NCBI GenBank assembly: GCA_037974335.1
Contig: CM075760.1
Coordinates: forward strand, 43,466,103 to 43,530,102
DNA: 64,000 nt
Origin: Prionace glauca
Lineage: Eukaryota > Chordata > Chondrichthyes > Carcharhiniformes > Carcharhinidae
Direction: 5' to 3'
The notes beneath the pieces were generated by a model. That model did no database searches. It saw only the letters and a program-made list of their open reading frames with translations, and was not told the origin of the DNA. The translations under genes were made by a program, and so were the position numbers. This document shows positions 22,908 to 34,030 of this stretch, piece after piece. Numbering within the stretch: position 1 is the stretch's first letter; the number at the start of each line of letters is the position of its first letter.

Positions 22908-24179
22908 TCACACATGACGTCGTCTATGTTTCAGCAGGCTGTAATACTGATTAAATCCCTTCCCACACATGGAGCAGTTGAACGGTTTCGAGCCAGTGTG
23001 AACTCGCTGGTGTCTCTGCAGGCGGGATGGATCAGTGAATCCCTTCCCACACAGGGAACAGGTGAACGGTTCTGTTGCAGTGTGAGCTCGCTGGTGTTTC
23101 AGCATATAGGATGAATCAGTGAATCCCTTCCCACACACAGAGCAGGTGAACGGTTTCTCCCCGGTGTGAATGCGTTGGTGCCTCAGCAGGCCAGACGACT
23201 GAGCGAATCTCTTTCCACACACAGAGCACAGGAACGGTCTCTCCCCAGTGTGAATGCGTTTGTGTTTCAGCAAATCATCACTTCTTTTAAAGCTCTTATT
23301 GCATTCTGAGCACTGAAAAGGTCTCTTATCAGAGTGAATGTGTTGGTGTTGATTGCAGTAGGAAAACTGAGCAAATCTTTTGCCACAAATGGAACAGGAG
23401 AACGGCTTCTCCCCTGTGTGAGTGCGGCGGTGTCTCCGGAGGCTGGATGACTCTGTGAAAGCCTTCCCACACACAGAGCAGATGAATGCCCTCTCCGTGG
23501 TGTGAATACGCCGGTGACTTAGCAGATGCTGTAAAGAAGGAAATGCTTTCCCACACACAGGGCAAACGTACGGCCTCTCCCCAGTGTGAGTGCCCTGGTG
23601 TATCAGCAGACTAATCCTCCTTTTGAAGGTCTTCTCACATTTAAAGCATTTAAAATGTCTCTTCTGAAAATGAACCTGTTGGTGAACGGTGCAGTGGGAG
23701 GACTGAGTGAATCTCTTCCCACACTGGGAGCAACTGAATGGCCTGTCCTTGGTGTGAACTTGTTGGTGCTCAGTGAGATGCACTGAGTCACTGAACGACT
23801 CCCCACAGTGGGAGCAGCTGAAAGGTCTCTCGTGTGTGTGAAGGAGCTGGTGCTCTGCGAGGCGGGAGGACTGAGTGAACCTCTTCCCGCAGTGGGAGCA
23901 GCTGAACGGTCTCTCGGCAGTGTGAAGGAGCTGCTGGTGGGCCTGTTTCTCAGAGGTTTCAATGCTTTCCCCAGAATCAGAGCTTTGAAGAGGCTTTTGA
24001 ATGATGTGGTTGAGTTGGTGAGCCAGCAGGTTGGACGAACACATGAATTTCTTCCCACACACGGAGCAGGTGAATGAACTCTCACTATTGCGAGCTCGCT
24101 GTCGTGTCAGCATGTTTTCCAGCTGTATCAATCCCTTCCCACAGGAGGAGAAAAGAAACAGATTCTCACCAGTTTCCAA
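22908..24179 (-). CDS. ZNF-D: C2H2 zinc-finger protein, 13 fingers
   Basis: The 423-residue protein has thirteen canonical C2H2 fingers plus two degenerate units: the N-terminal FSSCGKG unit and an LQSSDSGES unit after the first good finger. Fingers are more diverse than in the neighbours (FKCFKCEKTF, YVCPVCGKAF, FQCSECNKSF), suggesting an older, individually maintained gene. The terminal exon starts at 24,288 (acceptor TAATTTTACAG on the - strand) and the likely first exon ends at CAGCCG|GTAAGGAT (edge 25,654) in the CpG island, shared head-to-head with ZNF-E. The start METGENLF is the first ATG in frame that I see. Nuclear DNA-binding role inferred. Confidence 0.88.
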   Translation of the reverse strand: METGENLFLFSSCGKGLIQLENMLTRQRARNSESSFTCSVCGKKFMCSSNLLAHQLNHIIQKPLQSSDSGESIETSEKQAHQQLLHTAERPFSCSHCGKRFTQSSRLAEHQLLHTHERPFSCSHCGESFSDSVHLTEHQQVHTKDRPFSCSQCGKRFTQSSHCTVHQQVHFQKRHFKCFKCEKTFKRRISLLIHQGTHTGERPYVCPVCGKAFPSLQHLLSHRRIHTTERAFICSVCGKAFTESSSLRRHRRTHTGEKPFSCSICGKRFAQFSYCNQHQHIHSDKRPFQCSECNKSFKRSDDLLKHKRIHTGERPFLCSVCGKRFAQSSGLLRHQRIHTGEKPFTCSVCGKGFTDSSYMLKHQRAHTATEPFTCSLCGKGFTDPSRLQRHQRVHTGSKPFNCSMCGKGFNQYYSLLKHRRRHV

Positions 24180-24311
24180 CTGAGATGGTCAATTAAATCC
24201 CCTCAGATGTACAAATCCCAATGAACTGATTGACTCTGTCTGACGTGAGATTTGTTTGTCCAGACTGCAAATCTCACTCTTCTATTTCCTGTAAAATTAG
24301 TTTACAAAGAA

Positions 24312-24580
24312 TTACATGACTGGCACAGTGGCAAAGTGGTTAGTACTCCTGCCTCACAGCGCCAGAGACTTGGGTTCGATTCCAGCCTTGGTTACCTATC
24401 TGTGTGGAGTTTACAGATTCTCCACTTGTCTGTGTGGGTTTCCTCTGGGTGCTCCAGTTTTCTCCCACAGTCCAAAGATATTCAGGTTAGGTGAATTGAC
24501 CATGTTAAATTATCCATTTTTTGCCCCCCAGGATGTGTAGGTTAGGGAGATTAGTGGGGTAAATAATTTGGGTTACGTTG
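24312..24580 (+). mobile_element. tRNA-derived SINE in the ZNF-D intron
   Basis: The head tggcacagtggcaaagtgg, the B box gggttcgattcc and the body to gtaaataatttgggtt are clear; the tail is degraded. Confidence 0.8.
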
Positions 24581-24684
24581 TTATGCTATCTTTGGAGCTC
24601 CGCTCCTCAAAAGTGGAAGTAGACCTTGGTTTCAAATAGATATATCTCTTGGGGCTAAGGGGATTTAATGGTGGGGGGTGGATT

Positions 24685-25232
24685 AGGAATTGAATCTGAG
24701 GATCAGCCATGACCATAATGAATGGCAGGGAATGCTCAAAGGGCTGAATGGCCTACTTCCGTTTCTATTTTCTATGTATGTTTCCATGTAAACATAAACA
24801 GCCTGGGGCAGAAGTGTAACCAAAACAACCATAAAGCATAGGAGCAGAATTAGGCCACTCGGCCCATCGAGTCTACTCCACCATTCAGGCATGGTTGATA
24901 GTTTTCTCATTCCCATTCTCCTATCTTTTCCCCATAACCCCCTAATTCCCTTATTAATCAAGAACCTATCTATCTCTGACTTAAAGACACACAATGACCG
25001 AGCCTTCTCTGCATCAAAGAGTTCCACACATTTCCCACTCTCTGGCTGAAGAAATTCCTCATCTCCGTTTTAAAGGATTGTCCCTTTACCCTGAGGTTGT
25101 GCCCTCTCTGGTTCTAGTTTTTCCTATTAATGGAAACATCCTCTCCAAGTCCACTCTATCCAGGGCTTCGCAGCATCCTGTAAGTTTCAATAAGATTCCC
25201 CCCTCATCCTTTTAAACTCCAACGAGTACAAA
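24685..25232. mobile_element. CR1-type 3' ends in opposite orientations
   Basis: 24,685-24,780 is a forward tail (gatcagccatgaccataatg then gggctgaatggcctacttcc). 24,828-25,232 is a reversed copy of a subfamily with gcataggagcagaattagg at its end and ttctctggctgaagaaattc in its body. Both lie in the ZNF-D intron. Confidence 0.7.
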
Positions 25233-25429
25233 AGCCGTATATCCGATGCAGGTAACTATACAGGGATGCAACCACTTATACTGAATATGTACATGACCCA
25301 TAAATTTCTCTCGGCTGCAAATGTCAGGTGCAGTCTGGGAGTGGGTGAAGCTGTTTGAAAACCTGTTGCTTATGACGCAGTGCAGGCAGAGCACTAGGAC
25401 CCGGTGGGAGCAGAAACACAAAGACCCAC

Positions 25430-26120
25430 CCACTCATGGTTGCGTCACCAAGACACCAGCGCATGCGCTCTGCTCCTTGCTCAATCAAGATGGAGGCCGT
25501 AATCCTGAGCTTCGTCTCCGAAAAAAGACCGGAAGTTGCAAACACGGGACCTACGGGCTCATAGTCGAGGTTTGAGGCCTTCACCAGATATTTAGAAACC
25601 CTCCACGCCCATCCGCCAGTTCCACTGCTCCCTCTATGTTTCCCCATCCTTACCGGCTGCTGATGAGACAGAGGAACTTCGCTCCGAATGCGGTCACCCA
25701 CACTGCGCGTGCCACAAACGCCGTTGCTGACTGCGCATGTGCATTCTTTCCATATAGTGAATTCCAGTCCCGTCCCTCATTCACTACGATTGGTTGGAGG
25801 AGCAGCCGCTCCCGATCGGTCCTCCAGCCCCGCCCCCTATTCCTATTGGTCCGTACCTGTCGTCAATCAATTCCCGGGCGTTGTGATGTGGAGCATGCGC
25901 AGTGTCATTGGTGCTGGTTTGTCCCGGAGAAGCGGAGTCAGCGTTAGGCGGTGGCTGGGCGGGTCTGGAAACACTTTGTGGATCCGCTTCAGAATCATTG
26001 TCAGCCCCCTTGTTTGCAACTGCGGGGCCTCTCCCTCCTGGGAATAGACCCAGATTAACGGCCCCATTTTGGCTCAGCCACTGGAGGATGGTTCATATCA
26101 GAGGATGGGGGAGGGGGACT
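25430..26120. promoter_or_regulatory. Bidirectional CpG promoter, ZNF-D and ZNF-E
   Basis: CpG-rich with gcatgcgctc, aagATGGaggcc, ccccgccccc and two inverted CCAAT boxes (gattggttgg, tattggtcc). On the - strand a donor CAGCCG|GTAAGGAT (edge 25,654) points to ZNF-D. On the + strand a donor gggggact|gtaagtaa (exon end 26,120) points to ZNF-E. The left half aligns with the ZNF-A promoter (6.1-6.4 kb) and the right half, in reverse, with 39,680-39,850. Confidence 0.68.
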
Positions 26121-26286
26121 GTAAGTAATAGGTTACACTTTGGCCTCAAATCAATTAGGACTCTGATCTCTGGGAAGGAAGGAAACCCTGGGAGGTGGGC
26201 GGGGAGGATTCACAAACACCCGCTGGAGGACCCAACACCCCCATATGACCCATTGGTTTTATTGTCAGTCTGCAGACAGGAGCTGG

Positions 26287-26913
26287 AGAACTGAACCCAG
26301 TAAAAAGTCTGACCACACCAGGCTTTAGTCCAACCGATTTATTTGATAATATTCTCACAAGCTTTCGAGGAGACCATGCAGACGCTACGACAACGGATGA
26401 ATGAACATCGCTTGACAGTCACCAGGCAAGACTGTTCCCTTCCTGTTGGCGAACACTTCAGCGGTCACGGGCATTCAGCCTCTGACCCTCGGGCAAGCAT
26501 TCTCCAAGGCGGCCTTCACGACACACGACAGCGCAGAGTCGCTGAACAGAGACCGACAGCCAAGTTCCGCACACATGAGGACCTCATGTGTGCGGAACTT
26601 GGCTGTCGGTCTCTGTTTAGCGACTCTGCGCTGTCGTGTGTCGTGAAGGCCGCCTTGGAGAATGCTTGCCCGAGGGTCAGAGGCTGAATGCCCGTGACCG
26701 CTGAAGTGTTCGCCAACAGGAAGGGAACAGTCTTGCCTGGTGACTGTCGAGCGATGTTCATTCATCCGTTGTCGTAGCGTCTGCATGGTCTCCTCGAAAG
26801 CTTGTGAGAATATTATCAAATAAATCGGTTGGACTAAAACCTGGTGTTGTCAGACTTTTTACTGTGTTTATGCCAGTCTAACGCCGGCATACCCACATCA
26901 GAACTGAACCCAG
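26287..26913. mobile_element. Palindromic Penelope-like element with TSDs
   Basis: 26,298-26,864 is a near-perfect palindrome with arms of 283 bp around a single base at 26,581; I counted only a handful of mismatches. Each arm encodes, outward to inward, the same GIY-YIG-type segment (TMQTLRQRMNEHR, SLPVGEHFSGHGHS, ILQGGL, AKFRTHE), typical of the C-terminal endonuclease of Penelope-like elements. The 14-bp sequence agaactgaacccag flanks the insertion at 26,287-26,300 and 26,900-26,913. The element has no RT and is a fossil fragment. It lies in the ZNF-E intron. Confidence 0.85.
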
Positions 26914-27450
26914 ACAGAGGAGTGGGTGAGATGGGTTTGGAAGCCTAGGAAGGAGGAAGAATGTCTGGGATGGGGATTTGGAGATTTGAGCGAACAAGGG
27001 AGGGAAAAAATGTTCCACAGAGACCGGAATTATTTGTTTCAATTTTTTTTTTCCCTAGACTGACAGTGGTTTTGTAAACTTCTTTTGCAGAATATTTGAA
27101 ATGGAAGTTTTACAGGCAGGAAAGTCAAATCAAAATTCTTACTAAAATTTCACAGTTGCTCGATTTATCAGCACCTGAACACTGTCAATCTTAGAATGTG
27201 GAAGGAGAAATGTTTCTCTGTTTTGTCTGTGGGAAAAGATTTAAAACATCAGTGTGACTGGAAAAGCACCAAGACACACACAGTGGAGTGAGAGTGTTCC
27301 AGTGAACCAACTGTGGAAAGAGCTTTAACCAGTTACACAGCGTGAAAAAATATCCCACCATTCAAAGTGAGGTAAAACTGTACATGTTCTGTGTGCAGAT
27401 GAATCTTGAACTGATTATCCAACCTGCAGAGACACAGGGATACCGGCACC

Positions 27451-28041
27451 ATGGAGAAAAGATGGAGATGTGGGGACTGTGGGAAGGGATTCCGTTGCCC
27501 ATCTGCCCTGGAAACTCATCAACGGGTTCACACTGGGGAGAGTCCTTTCACCTGTTCCACGTGTGGGCAGGGATTTAGCAAGTCATCCACACTGCAGTCA
27601 CACCTGCGTGTTCACACTGGAGAGAGGCCATTCATCTGCTCAGAGTGTGGGAAAGGATTCACTCAGTCAACCAACTTGCTAACACACCATCGAGTTCACA
27701 CCCGGGAGAGACCATTTACTTGCTCTGAGTGTGGGAAGAGATTCACTCAGTCCTCCAACCTACTGATACACCAGCGAGTTCACACTGGAGAGAAGTCATT
27801 CATCTGCTTTGAGTGTGGGAAGAGATTCACACAGTCAGCCAACCTGCTGATACACCAGCGAATTCACACTGGAGAGAGACCTTTCACCTGCTCTGCATGT
27901 GGGAAGGGATTCAGCAGGTTATCTATCCTACAGGAGCACCAGCGCATGCACACCAGGGAGACGCCATTCATCTGCTCTGTTTGTGGGCAGAGATTTACTT
28001 GGTCCTCCCTCCTGCTGAGACACAGGCTAGTTCACAAGTGA
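27451..28041 (+). CDS. ZNF-E: C2H2 zinc-finger protein, 7 fingers
   Basis: The 196-residue protein begins [10 protein letters not shown] and has seven complete C2H2 fingers ending RHRLVHK-stop. The terminal exon starts at 27,091 (acceptor aacttcttttgcag), and the first exon lies in the CpG island ending at 26,120. From 27,420 on, the gene and its 3' flank are repeated almost without change, in reverse orientation, as ZNF-F (34,977-35,575). The proteins differ only at residue 2 (E versus D), so both copies should share DNA specificity. Upstream of 27,420 the two genes are unrelated, so they may differ in regulation. Confidence 0.87.
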   Translation: MEKRWRCGDCGKGFRCPSALETHQRVHTGESPFTCSTCGQGFSKSSTLQSHLRVHTGERPFICSECGKGFTQSTNLLTHHRVHTRERPFTCSECGKRFTQSSNLLIHQRVHTGEKSFICFECGKRFTQSANLLIHQRIHTGERPFTCSACGKGFSRLSILQEHQRMHTRETPFICSVCGQRFTWSSLLLRHRLVHK

Positions 28042-28234
28042 TTACGTGAGTTGGATTCTGCTGTTATTGTTGCTGTTAATCACATCCAGGACTGAAACGT
28101 GTCTATTCATATACAATGTTGATGGGAGGTGTGTGTCTGTCCCATTGTTTAGAGTGAATTGAAATTGTGAGTTGAACCATAGAACGGCCAGAAGAAGGCC
28201 GTTCGGCCCATCAAGGCTGCACCTACTCTGACCC

Positions 28235-28982
28235 CTATTTAAAGGGCGAAAAGCTGCAGCATGCTACGGTGCAGAGGGACCTGGGGGTCCTTGTGCATGA
28301 GTCGCAAAAACCCAGTCTGCAGGTGCAAATGGGATGCTGGCCTTTATAGTGAGGGGGACAGAATATAAAAGCAGGGAGGTCTTGCTGCAACTGTATAGGG
28401 CACTGGTGAGTCCGCAGCTGGAGTATGGTGTGCAGTTTTGGTCGCCACACTTGCGCAAGGATATTTTGGCCTTGGAGGGAGTGCAGAGAAGGTTCACTAG
28501 GCTGATACATGAGATGAGGGGGTTGGACTATGAAGAGAGACTAAATAGACTGGGTCTGTATTTGCTGGAGTTGAGAAGAATGAGGGGGGATCTTATAGAG
28601 ACGTATAAGATAATGAAGGGGATGGATAGGTAGAGGTAGAGGTAGAGAGATTCTTCCTGCTTAGAAAGGACAGCAGGACTAGAGAGCACAGCCTCAAGAT
28701 AAGGGGGGACAGTTTTGATGAGAGTTGAGGAGGAACTTCTTCACTCAAAGGGTGGTGAATCTCTGGAATTCTCTGCCCGTTGAAGTGGTGGAGGCTACCT
28801 CGCTAAATATATTTAAGTCACGGGTAGATAGGTTTCTGATAGACAAGGGAATTAAGGGTTATGGGGAGAAAGTGGGAAAGTGGAACTGATCCACTTCAGA
28901 TCAGCCATGATCTTATTGAATGGCGGGGCAGGCTCGAAGGGCTAGATGGCCTACTCCTGCTCCTATTTCTTATGTTCTTATG
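28235..28982 (+). mobile_element. CR1-type LINE, 3' region
   Basis: Encodes VQRDLGVLVHESQ, YRALVSPQLEYGVQFW, GLDYEERLNRLGLY and the tail ending ttcttatgttcttatg. A short deletion relative to the 10.7-kb copy follows the LQVQ region, and the same deletion is in the 34.7-kb copy, proving one insertion before the duplication. Confidence 0.85.
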
Positions 28983-29369
28983 ACTGTGGCTATTGTACTG
29001 AGATGGGTAGAAAACTGATTGGCAGACAGGAAACAAAGAATCGGATTAAACGGGTGTTTTTCCAATGGGCAGGCAGTGACTATTTGGATAACTCAGGATC
29101 AGTGCTGGGGCCTCAGTTACTCACCTGCCATGGGTCTTGGTTTTTTTTTCCAGTTTATTATGCATCATTTTTAAAATGTTGCTTCCTAATAATCTAATTT
29201 AAAACCGTGGATAAACTCAACCCGCTTATGGAAAATCAGTGACTCTCTGATCAAGAATCTTACTGACTACTGCTTACATTCTGGTCACCGTATTATTTTT
29301 TTAAACATCCAGGCGCTGGAGAGGGTGCAGAGAAGATTTTAATGATGAGATTTTAATGTAGAAGCCAGC

Positions 29370-29905
29370 TCACCACCACCTTCTGAAGGGCAATCAGGGA
29401 TTAGCCATAAATGCTGGCAAAGCCAGCAATGCCCACATCCCATAAATGACTTTCAAAATGTGTGTGTGTTTTTATCAGGAAAGGATTGACAGACGAGCTC
29501 TGCTTTCTTGAGAAATGAAGGCTAAGGGGTAACCTGAGCAGAGGTCCTCAAAATTATAAAAATGTTTAGACACTGAAATAGTGTTTCCTCTTGAGGGGAA
29601 GAGCAAAATGTAAAGTTTATTTATTCGTCACAAGTAAGCTTACATTAACACTGCAGTGAAGTTACTGGGAAACTGGAGACCATCAATTTAAAACAGTCAT
29701 TAAGAAATCCAATAGGAAATCCAGGATAAATTTCTCCACACAGAGTGGTGAGAATATGGAAATCACAACTACAGGGAGTGAAATGAACAATCTAGACGTG
29801 TTTCAGGGGAATCTCAACAAATACTTACGAATGATTTATTTCAAAAAGACTAAAACAATAAAGTGACAGGAGATGATTTGAAGTGTGTGTGTGTGTGTGT
29901 GAGAG

Positions 29906-29943
<38 letters not shown>

Positions 29944-30015
29944 AGACTCTGTGTGTGTGTGTGTGTGTGTGAGACTCTGTGTGTGTGTGTGAGACTCTGT
30001 GTGTGTGTGTGCGTG
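29370..30015. repeat. SINE tails and GT microsatellite
   Basis: 29,375-29,455 is a tail of the long-tail SINE family (gggcaatcagggattag...gcccacatccc). 29,612-29,680 is a reversed tail of the cctacttgtgac type. 29,883-30,015 is a GT run regularly broken by gagactct. Nothing is recognised in 28,983-29,370 or 30,020-30,430. Confidence 0.65.
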
Positions 30016-30431
30016 CGTATGTTGCTTTTCATTGATGTCACAGAAACCTTCCTCTGTCTGAGCAGACAATCTGCTCCTGAATGATGTGAATTGTACAACT
30101 CAGAGATTCTCCATTCAGAATGACCATGTGCTGTGTAAAACCTGACATCTCCACAACCAGACTCCATTTCTCCTGGAACAACGTGAAGTGACTACAATTT
30201 TCTAGATTGATTTCTTTGCTCTCAGTATTTTCTCAGTTCATAAACTCCATCATTATCCTTGAACACACCCATGGTCTCCACTTTAAATACTTCCCTTTTC
30301 TTACCAACATCTAGCAATTGGATTGCTGCAATTACAGGAACCCATTCTGTAAATCTGATTCCCACCTAACACCAACCCATATCCCCATCTGAGTTCCAGA
30401 TTTTAATGAGATTTCTCAAAACACAGCCAGC

Positions 30432-30690
30432 CAGGCAGCACGGTGGTTAGCATTGCTGCCTCACAGTGCTAGGAACCCGGGTCTGTGTGGAGTCTGCACA
30501 TTCTCCCTGTGTATGTGGGTTTACTCCCACACTCCAAAAATGTGCAGATTAGATCGATTGGCCATGCTAAATTGGCTCTTAGTGTCGGGGATTGGCAGGA
30601 TAATAAATGGGTTACGAGGATAGGACTGAATGGGATCATTGTCAGTATAGGCTCAGTGACTCCTTCTGTACTGCACGGATTCAATACTGT
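30432..30690 (+). mobile_element. tRNA-derived SINE with deleted B box
   Basis: The head (ggcagcacggtggttagcat) and body (gtgtggagtctgcacattct) are present, but the sequence jumps from gaacccgggt to ctgtgtggag, removing most of the B-box to body link. Confidence 0.7.
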
Positions 30691-30861
30691 CTGTACTATC
30701 ATTACATTGGATCCAATACTGTGTTCACTAACACACTACAGCCTGACTCTTGTTATTGGAATAAAAACTGTGTTTGTTAAGCTCAGAGTAAGTAAATCAA
30801 GCCAATCCATGATGAAGGCTCATCCAGCCACGAAACATTGGCTGGAATCTCTCTGTAAGTC

Positions 30862-31245
30862 TCACAACACCAGGTTAAAGTCCAACAGGTTTATTTGGTG
30901 GCACAAGCCACAAGCTTTTGGAGTGCCGACCTTCATCAGGGGAGTGGAAGACCTGTTCGCAAACAAGTCATATAAAGACACAAACTCAATTTACAAAATA
31001 ATGGTTGGAATGTGAGTTTTTACAGGTAATAAAGTCTTAAAGTACAGACAGTGTGAGTGGAGAGAGGGTTAAACACAGGTTAAAGAGACGTGTATTATCT
31101 CCAGACAGGACAGTTAGTGAGACTTTGCAAGCCCAGGTGAGTCGTGGGGATTACAGGTAGTGCGGCATGAACCCAAGATCCCAGTTGAGGCCGTCCTCGT
31201 GTGCGGAATTGGCTATTAGTGTCTGCTCAGCCATTCACAGAAAAG
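30862..31245. mobile_element. Penelope-like element fragment
   Basis: Begins with the terminus acaacaccaggttaaagtcc then gcttttggagtgccg, continues into the segment shared with the window start (1-160), and ends in gtgcggaattggctat, which matches the inner arm of the palindrome at 26.3-26.9 kb. Old and non-coding. Confidence 0.65.
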
Positions 31246-31249
31246 CTAT

Positions 31250-31790
31250 TCTATTGAATGGCGGGGTATTTACCCAGCATCACTCGCGGCGGTGAATGTC
31301 TCCTATCCTCGTCACACTGTAGCAATGCGCAGGCGCAGAACTGCCCCAGTCTGGAGCATGCGCAGTGGCAGTGCTGGACGGAGGAAGCTGCTGCTTTCTT
31401 GTCTCTGCGGCGGGTAAGGTAGCGGCGAGTCCGAGCGATCGGAGGGCGCAGGGAGGTGATCGGAATAGGTTTATAAATACCAAGTAAAAGCATTGAACCC
31501 CGAATCAGAAGGTCCAGGCCAGCCCCGCGGTTGTCCGGAATCACCCCGCTTCCAGCCGTTAGAGACCCCGGTTAAACAGCCGCCATCTTGAGAGGGAGCC
31601 GTGTGCGGAGGTGCGCATGCGTGGCCAGCCCTGTCAGCAGGAGGAGATAATGTTGTTGCTGACAGCAGCAGGAACAATCCTGACTGTGTCCCCACCCCCA
31701 GCAAAACTAGGGAACATTTTCCAGCACTTGATCAATGGCCTCTCCCTGGAGAGGGAGCATGCGGTGTCCGCGGGCGCAGTCGATGCCTTA
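31250..31790 (+). promoter_or_regulatory. CpG promoter, probable first exon of ZNF-G
   Basis: CpG-rich, with gagcatgcgcag, aatgcgcaggcgc, a YY1-type cagccgccatcttg and ggtgcgcatgcg. A + strand donor ctgcggcgg|gtaaggtag ends a candidate exon at 31,413. The next + strand gene is ZNF-G, whose acceptor is at 35,760. If they are joined, the 4.3-kb intron contains ZNF-F on the opposite strand. Confidence 0.5.
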
Positions 31791-31791
31791 A

Positions 31792-32025
31792 GAACATAAG
31801 AAATAGGATAGGCTATCTAGCCCTTCGAGCCTGCCCCGCCATTCAATAAGATCGCGGCTGATCTGAAGTGGATCAGTTCCACTTTCCCTCTTTCTCCCCG
31901 TAACCCTGAATTCCCTTGTCTGTCAGAAACCTATCTACCCGTGACTTAAATATATTTAGTGAGGTAGCCTCCACCACTTCAATGGGCAGAGAATTCCCTT
32001 GATTCACCACCTTTTGAGTGAGTTC
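31792..32025 (-). mobile_element. CR1-type 3' end
   Basis: The reversed tail aagaacataagaaatagg runs through ctgatctgaagtggatcag to caccaccttttgagtga and inserts into the edge of the CpG island. Confidence 0.82.
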
Positions 32026-32027
32026 CG

Positions 32028-32268
32028 CCTTCCGCGCCCGCTGGACACCGCAGGGGCTGAGGTGCATGACAGACCCCGACAATTGCATTTTGATTTGATG
32101 TGTTTTAAGTTTCTTTTGTACTTTTTGTTTTTGTTCGGGCCGTTCCCCCTTCCTTTTGGGGAGCTGCCCCTTTTACTTTGTCCTAATGTAATTTGACTTT
32201 GTTTATTTGGTTTGGCCTTAAAAGAGTTTGATCCATGGCCTCATGTGCTGTGGTGTTTCAAAATCTAC
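32028..32268. other. Unidentified stretch, possibly a repeat
   Basis: A GC-rich start (ttccgcgcccgctggac) gives way to T-rich sequence (ttttgtactttttgttttt) and gagctgccccttttac. It looks like a repeat or terminal region, but I cannot assign a family. Confidence 0.3.
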
Positions 32269-32866
32269 ATTGAATCCAAGAGTTGGGATGTCTTGTTGAA
32301 GTTGTACAAGACCACACTTGGAGTACTGTGGAGTTCTGTTCATCCTATTATAGAAAGGATATTATTAAACTAGAAAGAGTGCAGAAAAGATTTACTAGGA
32401 TTCCAACGGGACTTGATGGATTGAGTTATAAGGAGAGGCTGGATAGACTGTGACTTTTTTCTCTGGAGTGTAGGAGGCTGAGGGGTGATCTTATCGAGGT
32501 CTATAAAATAATGAGGGGCACAGATCAGCGAGATAGTCAATATCTTTTCCCAAAGGCAGGGGAGTCTAAAACTAGAGGGCATAGCTTTAAGGTGAGAGGG
32601 GAAATACAAAAGTGTCCAGAAAGGCAATTTTTTCACATAGAGGGTGGTGAGTGTCTGGAACAAGCTGCCAGAGGCAGTAGTAGAGGGGGGTACAATTTTG
32701 TCCATTAAAAAGCATTTAGACAGTTACATAGGAGAGGATGGCTATAGAGGGATATGGGCCAAACGTGGGCAATTGGGATTAATTTAGTGGTTTAAAAAAA
32801 GGGGCTGCATTGAGAAGTTAGATCGAAAGGCCTGTTTCCATGCTGTAAACCTCTATGACTCAATTA
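32268..32866 (+). mobile_element. CR1-type LINE, 3' region
   Basis: Homologous to 18,838-19,345 (gttgggatgtcttgttgaag, aaagatttactagg, aaataatgaggggca), ending gctgtaaacctctatgactc. Frames are broken. Confidence 0.75.
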
Positions 32867-32937
32867 CATACTTTTTACTTGTTGTGAGATTTCCTGCCTC
32901 TACCACCTTTCCTCCGTTTCTCTCTCCATGGACTCTG

Positions 32938-33146
32938 ACCAGAATTCTCTGGCCATTCATGCCGGTAGGATTCTGCATTCCTGCCGGCAGCACACACCTC
33001 CGCCCGTGGGTTTTCTGCTGGTGTGGGGTGATGTTAATGTGAATTCCCATGGGGAGCAGTTGATCAGAGAATCCTGCTGCTAGCAAACATCACATCACTT
33101 CCCATCAGCGGGAAACACACTGCTGGGAGGCCGGAGAATCTTACCC
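32938..33146. mobile_element. Short palindromic MITE-like repeat
   Basis: The ends agaattctctggcc and ggccggagaatctt are approximate inverted repeats, and the interior is itself partly palindromic (attctgcattcctgccggcagc versus gcgggaaacacactgctggg). No coding capacity. It could be a non-autonomous DNA transposon. Nothing is recognised from 33,150 to 33,285. Confidence 0.45.
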
Positions 33147-33284
33147 ACTGTCTGACCTGTGAGTATTTCCAGCATTTTCTGTGTTTATTTCAGATATCCC
33201 ACAGCTGCTCTATTTTGCTATTATTTTATTGGAGGCATTGCTCACAGAACCAACTTTAGAAACACGATTGACTAATTTTTTTAA

Positions 33285-33870
33285 TCCACAGATGCTCTGG
33301 TCCGCCTTGTTGTCCAACAAGGGGCATACACGCGATGGGTCGTGCGAGGGCTGCTCTTGGATGTTGCTTCGAGAGTTGCCTAGTGCTTCATGTCGTTAGC
33401 GTACACTTAAACTGATGGGCAACATGACTGCTCAGTGACTATCACTGTTTGTTGTGCAGATACATGGATTTGGGCCAGTATCTGTGGGAGTTTGCACATT
33501 CTCCCCGTGCTTGGATGGGTTATCTCCGGGAGCTCAGGTTTCCTCCCACACCCCAAAAAACTTGCACTTAGGCTGATTGGCAGTAACACATTGTCCCTAA
33601 ATTAGTCTCCCCTCAATCTGGTTATAATTCCTTTATTGTGGAGTCCAATAGGCGTAGACAAAGGTCGTAGGGAGAAGAGGGCACTCACAATGTTAAAATG
33701 GTGGCACAGGCTCATTGGGCCGAAGGGCTGGTTTCCCAGGCTGTGTTGTTCTCTGTTCTTTGTAATTATGAAACAAAATGCTGGAAAATCTCAACAGGTC
33801 AGACAGCATCTGTGGGGATGGAACTAAAGTCTGAAACATTGACTCTGTTCTCTCTCACAGATCAGCTCCT
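33285..33870 (+). mobile_element. Composite SINE-like element and repeat fragment
   Basis: 33,285-33,765 is the forward counterpart of 5,312-5,776 (ccgccttgttgtccaacaagg, the SINE core, and a tail ending gttctctgttctttg). 33,773-33,870 (tgctggaaaatctcaacagg) belongs to another dispersed repeat that I cannot name. Confidence 0.65.
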
Positions 33871-34030
33871 GTGATCCTTGGGTGGAGTTTGAGGGATTGG
33901 AAGATTCTGTTAAGGTCCTGGTTAGTTGTGAGTAAATAAAATCCCTATTCTTCACTTCCTGCCTCTTTCCCTCTCCTCCCATGTATCCAATAGTCATGTG
34001 TAGACCCACCTCCCTTCCCTGAAGGGTGTT

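Larger units (their letters stand above)
27420..28982 (+). repeat. Left arm of young inverted duplication
   Basis: This unit (ZNF-E coding region, 3' flank and a CR1 copy) is the reverse complement of about 34,031-35,606. The inner boundary is exactly the CR1 3' end (cttatgttcttatg) on both sides; the outer boundary is the caacctgcagagac site before the ZNF start. The loop between the arms is about 5 kb. Confidence 0.88.

Noticed and set aside
26343-26819. Pair of 114-residue genes on opposite strands
   Set aside because: They are the two arms of one palindromic Penelope-like insertion, not independent host genes.
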